Source of the DNA: Bacillota bacterium
Lineage (GTDB): Bacteria > Bacillota_I > Bacilli_A > RFN20 > CAG-826
DNA: 5,936 nucleotides
Assembly: GCA_026387995.1 (NCBI GenBank)
Contig: JAPLKQ010000161.1
Location: 2,680-8,615, forward strand
Direction of reading: 5' to 3'
Part shown: one piece after another, positions 5,879-5,936 of the stretch
How the letters are laid out: each line of letters begins with the position of its first letter
How positions within the stretch are numbered: the first letter of the stretch is position 1
Notes under the pieces: model-generated
What the model was told of the DNA's origin: nothing
Databases searched by the model: none
The model's input: the letters and a program-made list of their open reading frames with translations, nothing else
Program-made: the position numbers and the translations under genes

Positions 5879-5936
5879 ATGGGAAAATACAAACGGATTG
5901 TCTTAAAACTGAGCGGTGAAGCTTTGGCTGATAAAA
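5879..5936 (+). CDS. pyrH: UMP kinase, N-terminal fragment, 3' end outside window
   Basis: UMP kinase phosphorylates UMP to UDP in pyrimidine nucleotide synthesis; the bacterial enzyme belongs to the amino acid kinase family. Only 19 codons are present, but MGKYKRIVLKLSGEALADK contains the family's N-terminal strand and phosphate-binding loop (KLSGEAL), which is very characteristic of PyrH. The place after tsf is the conserved rpsB-tsf-pyrH-frr order, so frr is expected next. Transcription must come through the tsf terminator or from a promoter inside tsf. The identification is secure for such a short piece; completeness cannot be judged. Confidence 0.92.
   Translation, partial: MGKYKRIVLKLSGEALADK

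Overview
The window reads as a compact chromosomal housekeeping stretch from a low-GC Gram-positive lineage (Bacillota, most likely Bacilli or a Mollicutes-related branch). Three things point there: the gene order topA-trmFO-xerC followed by rpsB-tsf-pyrH, the strong GGAGG-type ribosome binding sites, and protein motifs close to the Bacillus versions. TGA is used as a stop (topA and the recombinase gene) and every tryptophan I checked is TGG, so this is the standard bacterial code rather than the mycoplasma code. All genes lie on the + strand. No mobile element, tRNA, rRNA or CRISPR array is visible.

Layout: (1) bases 1-972 hold the C-terminal part of DNA topoisomerase I with three zinc ribbons, ending in an intrinsic terminator that overlaps its stop codon. 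(2) An extended -10 promoter (999-1007) drives an operon of trmFO (folate-dependent tRNA m5U54 methylation) and an overlapping XerC-type tyrosine recombinase, closed by a second, weaker terminator. (3) Bases 3223-3424 are a dense regulatory region. It holds a well-formed promoter (-35 TTGCAT, 17-bp spacer, extended -10 TAGAAT), a 14-bp palindrome over its -35/spacer, and a leader of about 124 nt that folds into a long interrupted hairpin ahead of two tandem GGAGG sites. (4) rpsB encodes ribosomal protein S2 with a normal core but a ~34-residue N-terminal extension and a ~245-residue C-terminal extension, mostly K-x-E-x tetrads. (5) tsf (elongation factor Ts) follows after 19 nt and ends in a strong terminator. 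(6) The first 58 nt of pyrH (UMP kinase) run off the end.

The set joins DNA topology and chromosome dimer resolution (topA, xerC), tRNA modification (trmFO) and translation (rpsB, tsf), with pyrH beginning the next step of the conserved rpsB-tsf-pyrH-frr cluster. In Bacillus subtilis hslV, hslU and codY lie after xerC; here rpsB follows directly. The most unusual items are the repetitive tail on S2 and the structured rpsB leader with a palindrome in its promoter. The rest is ordinary housekeeping sequence.
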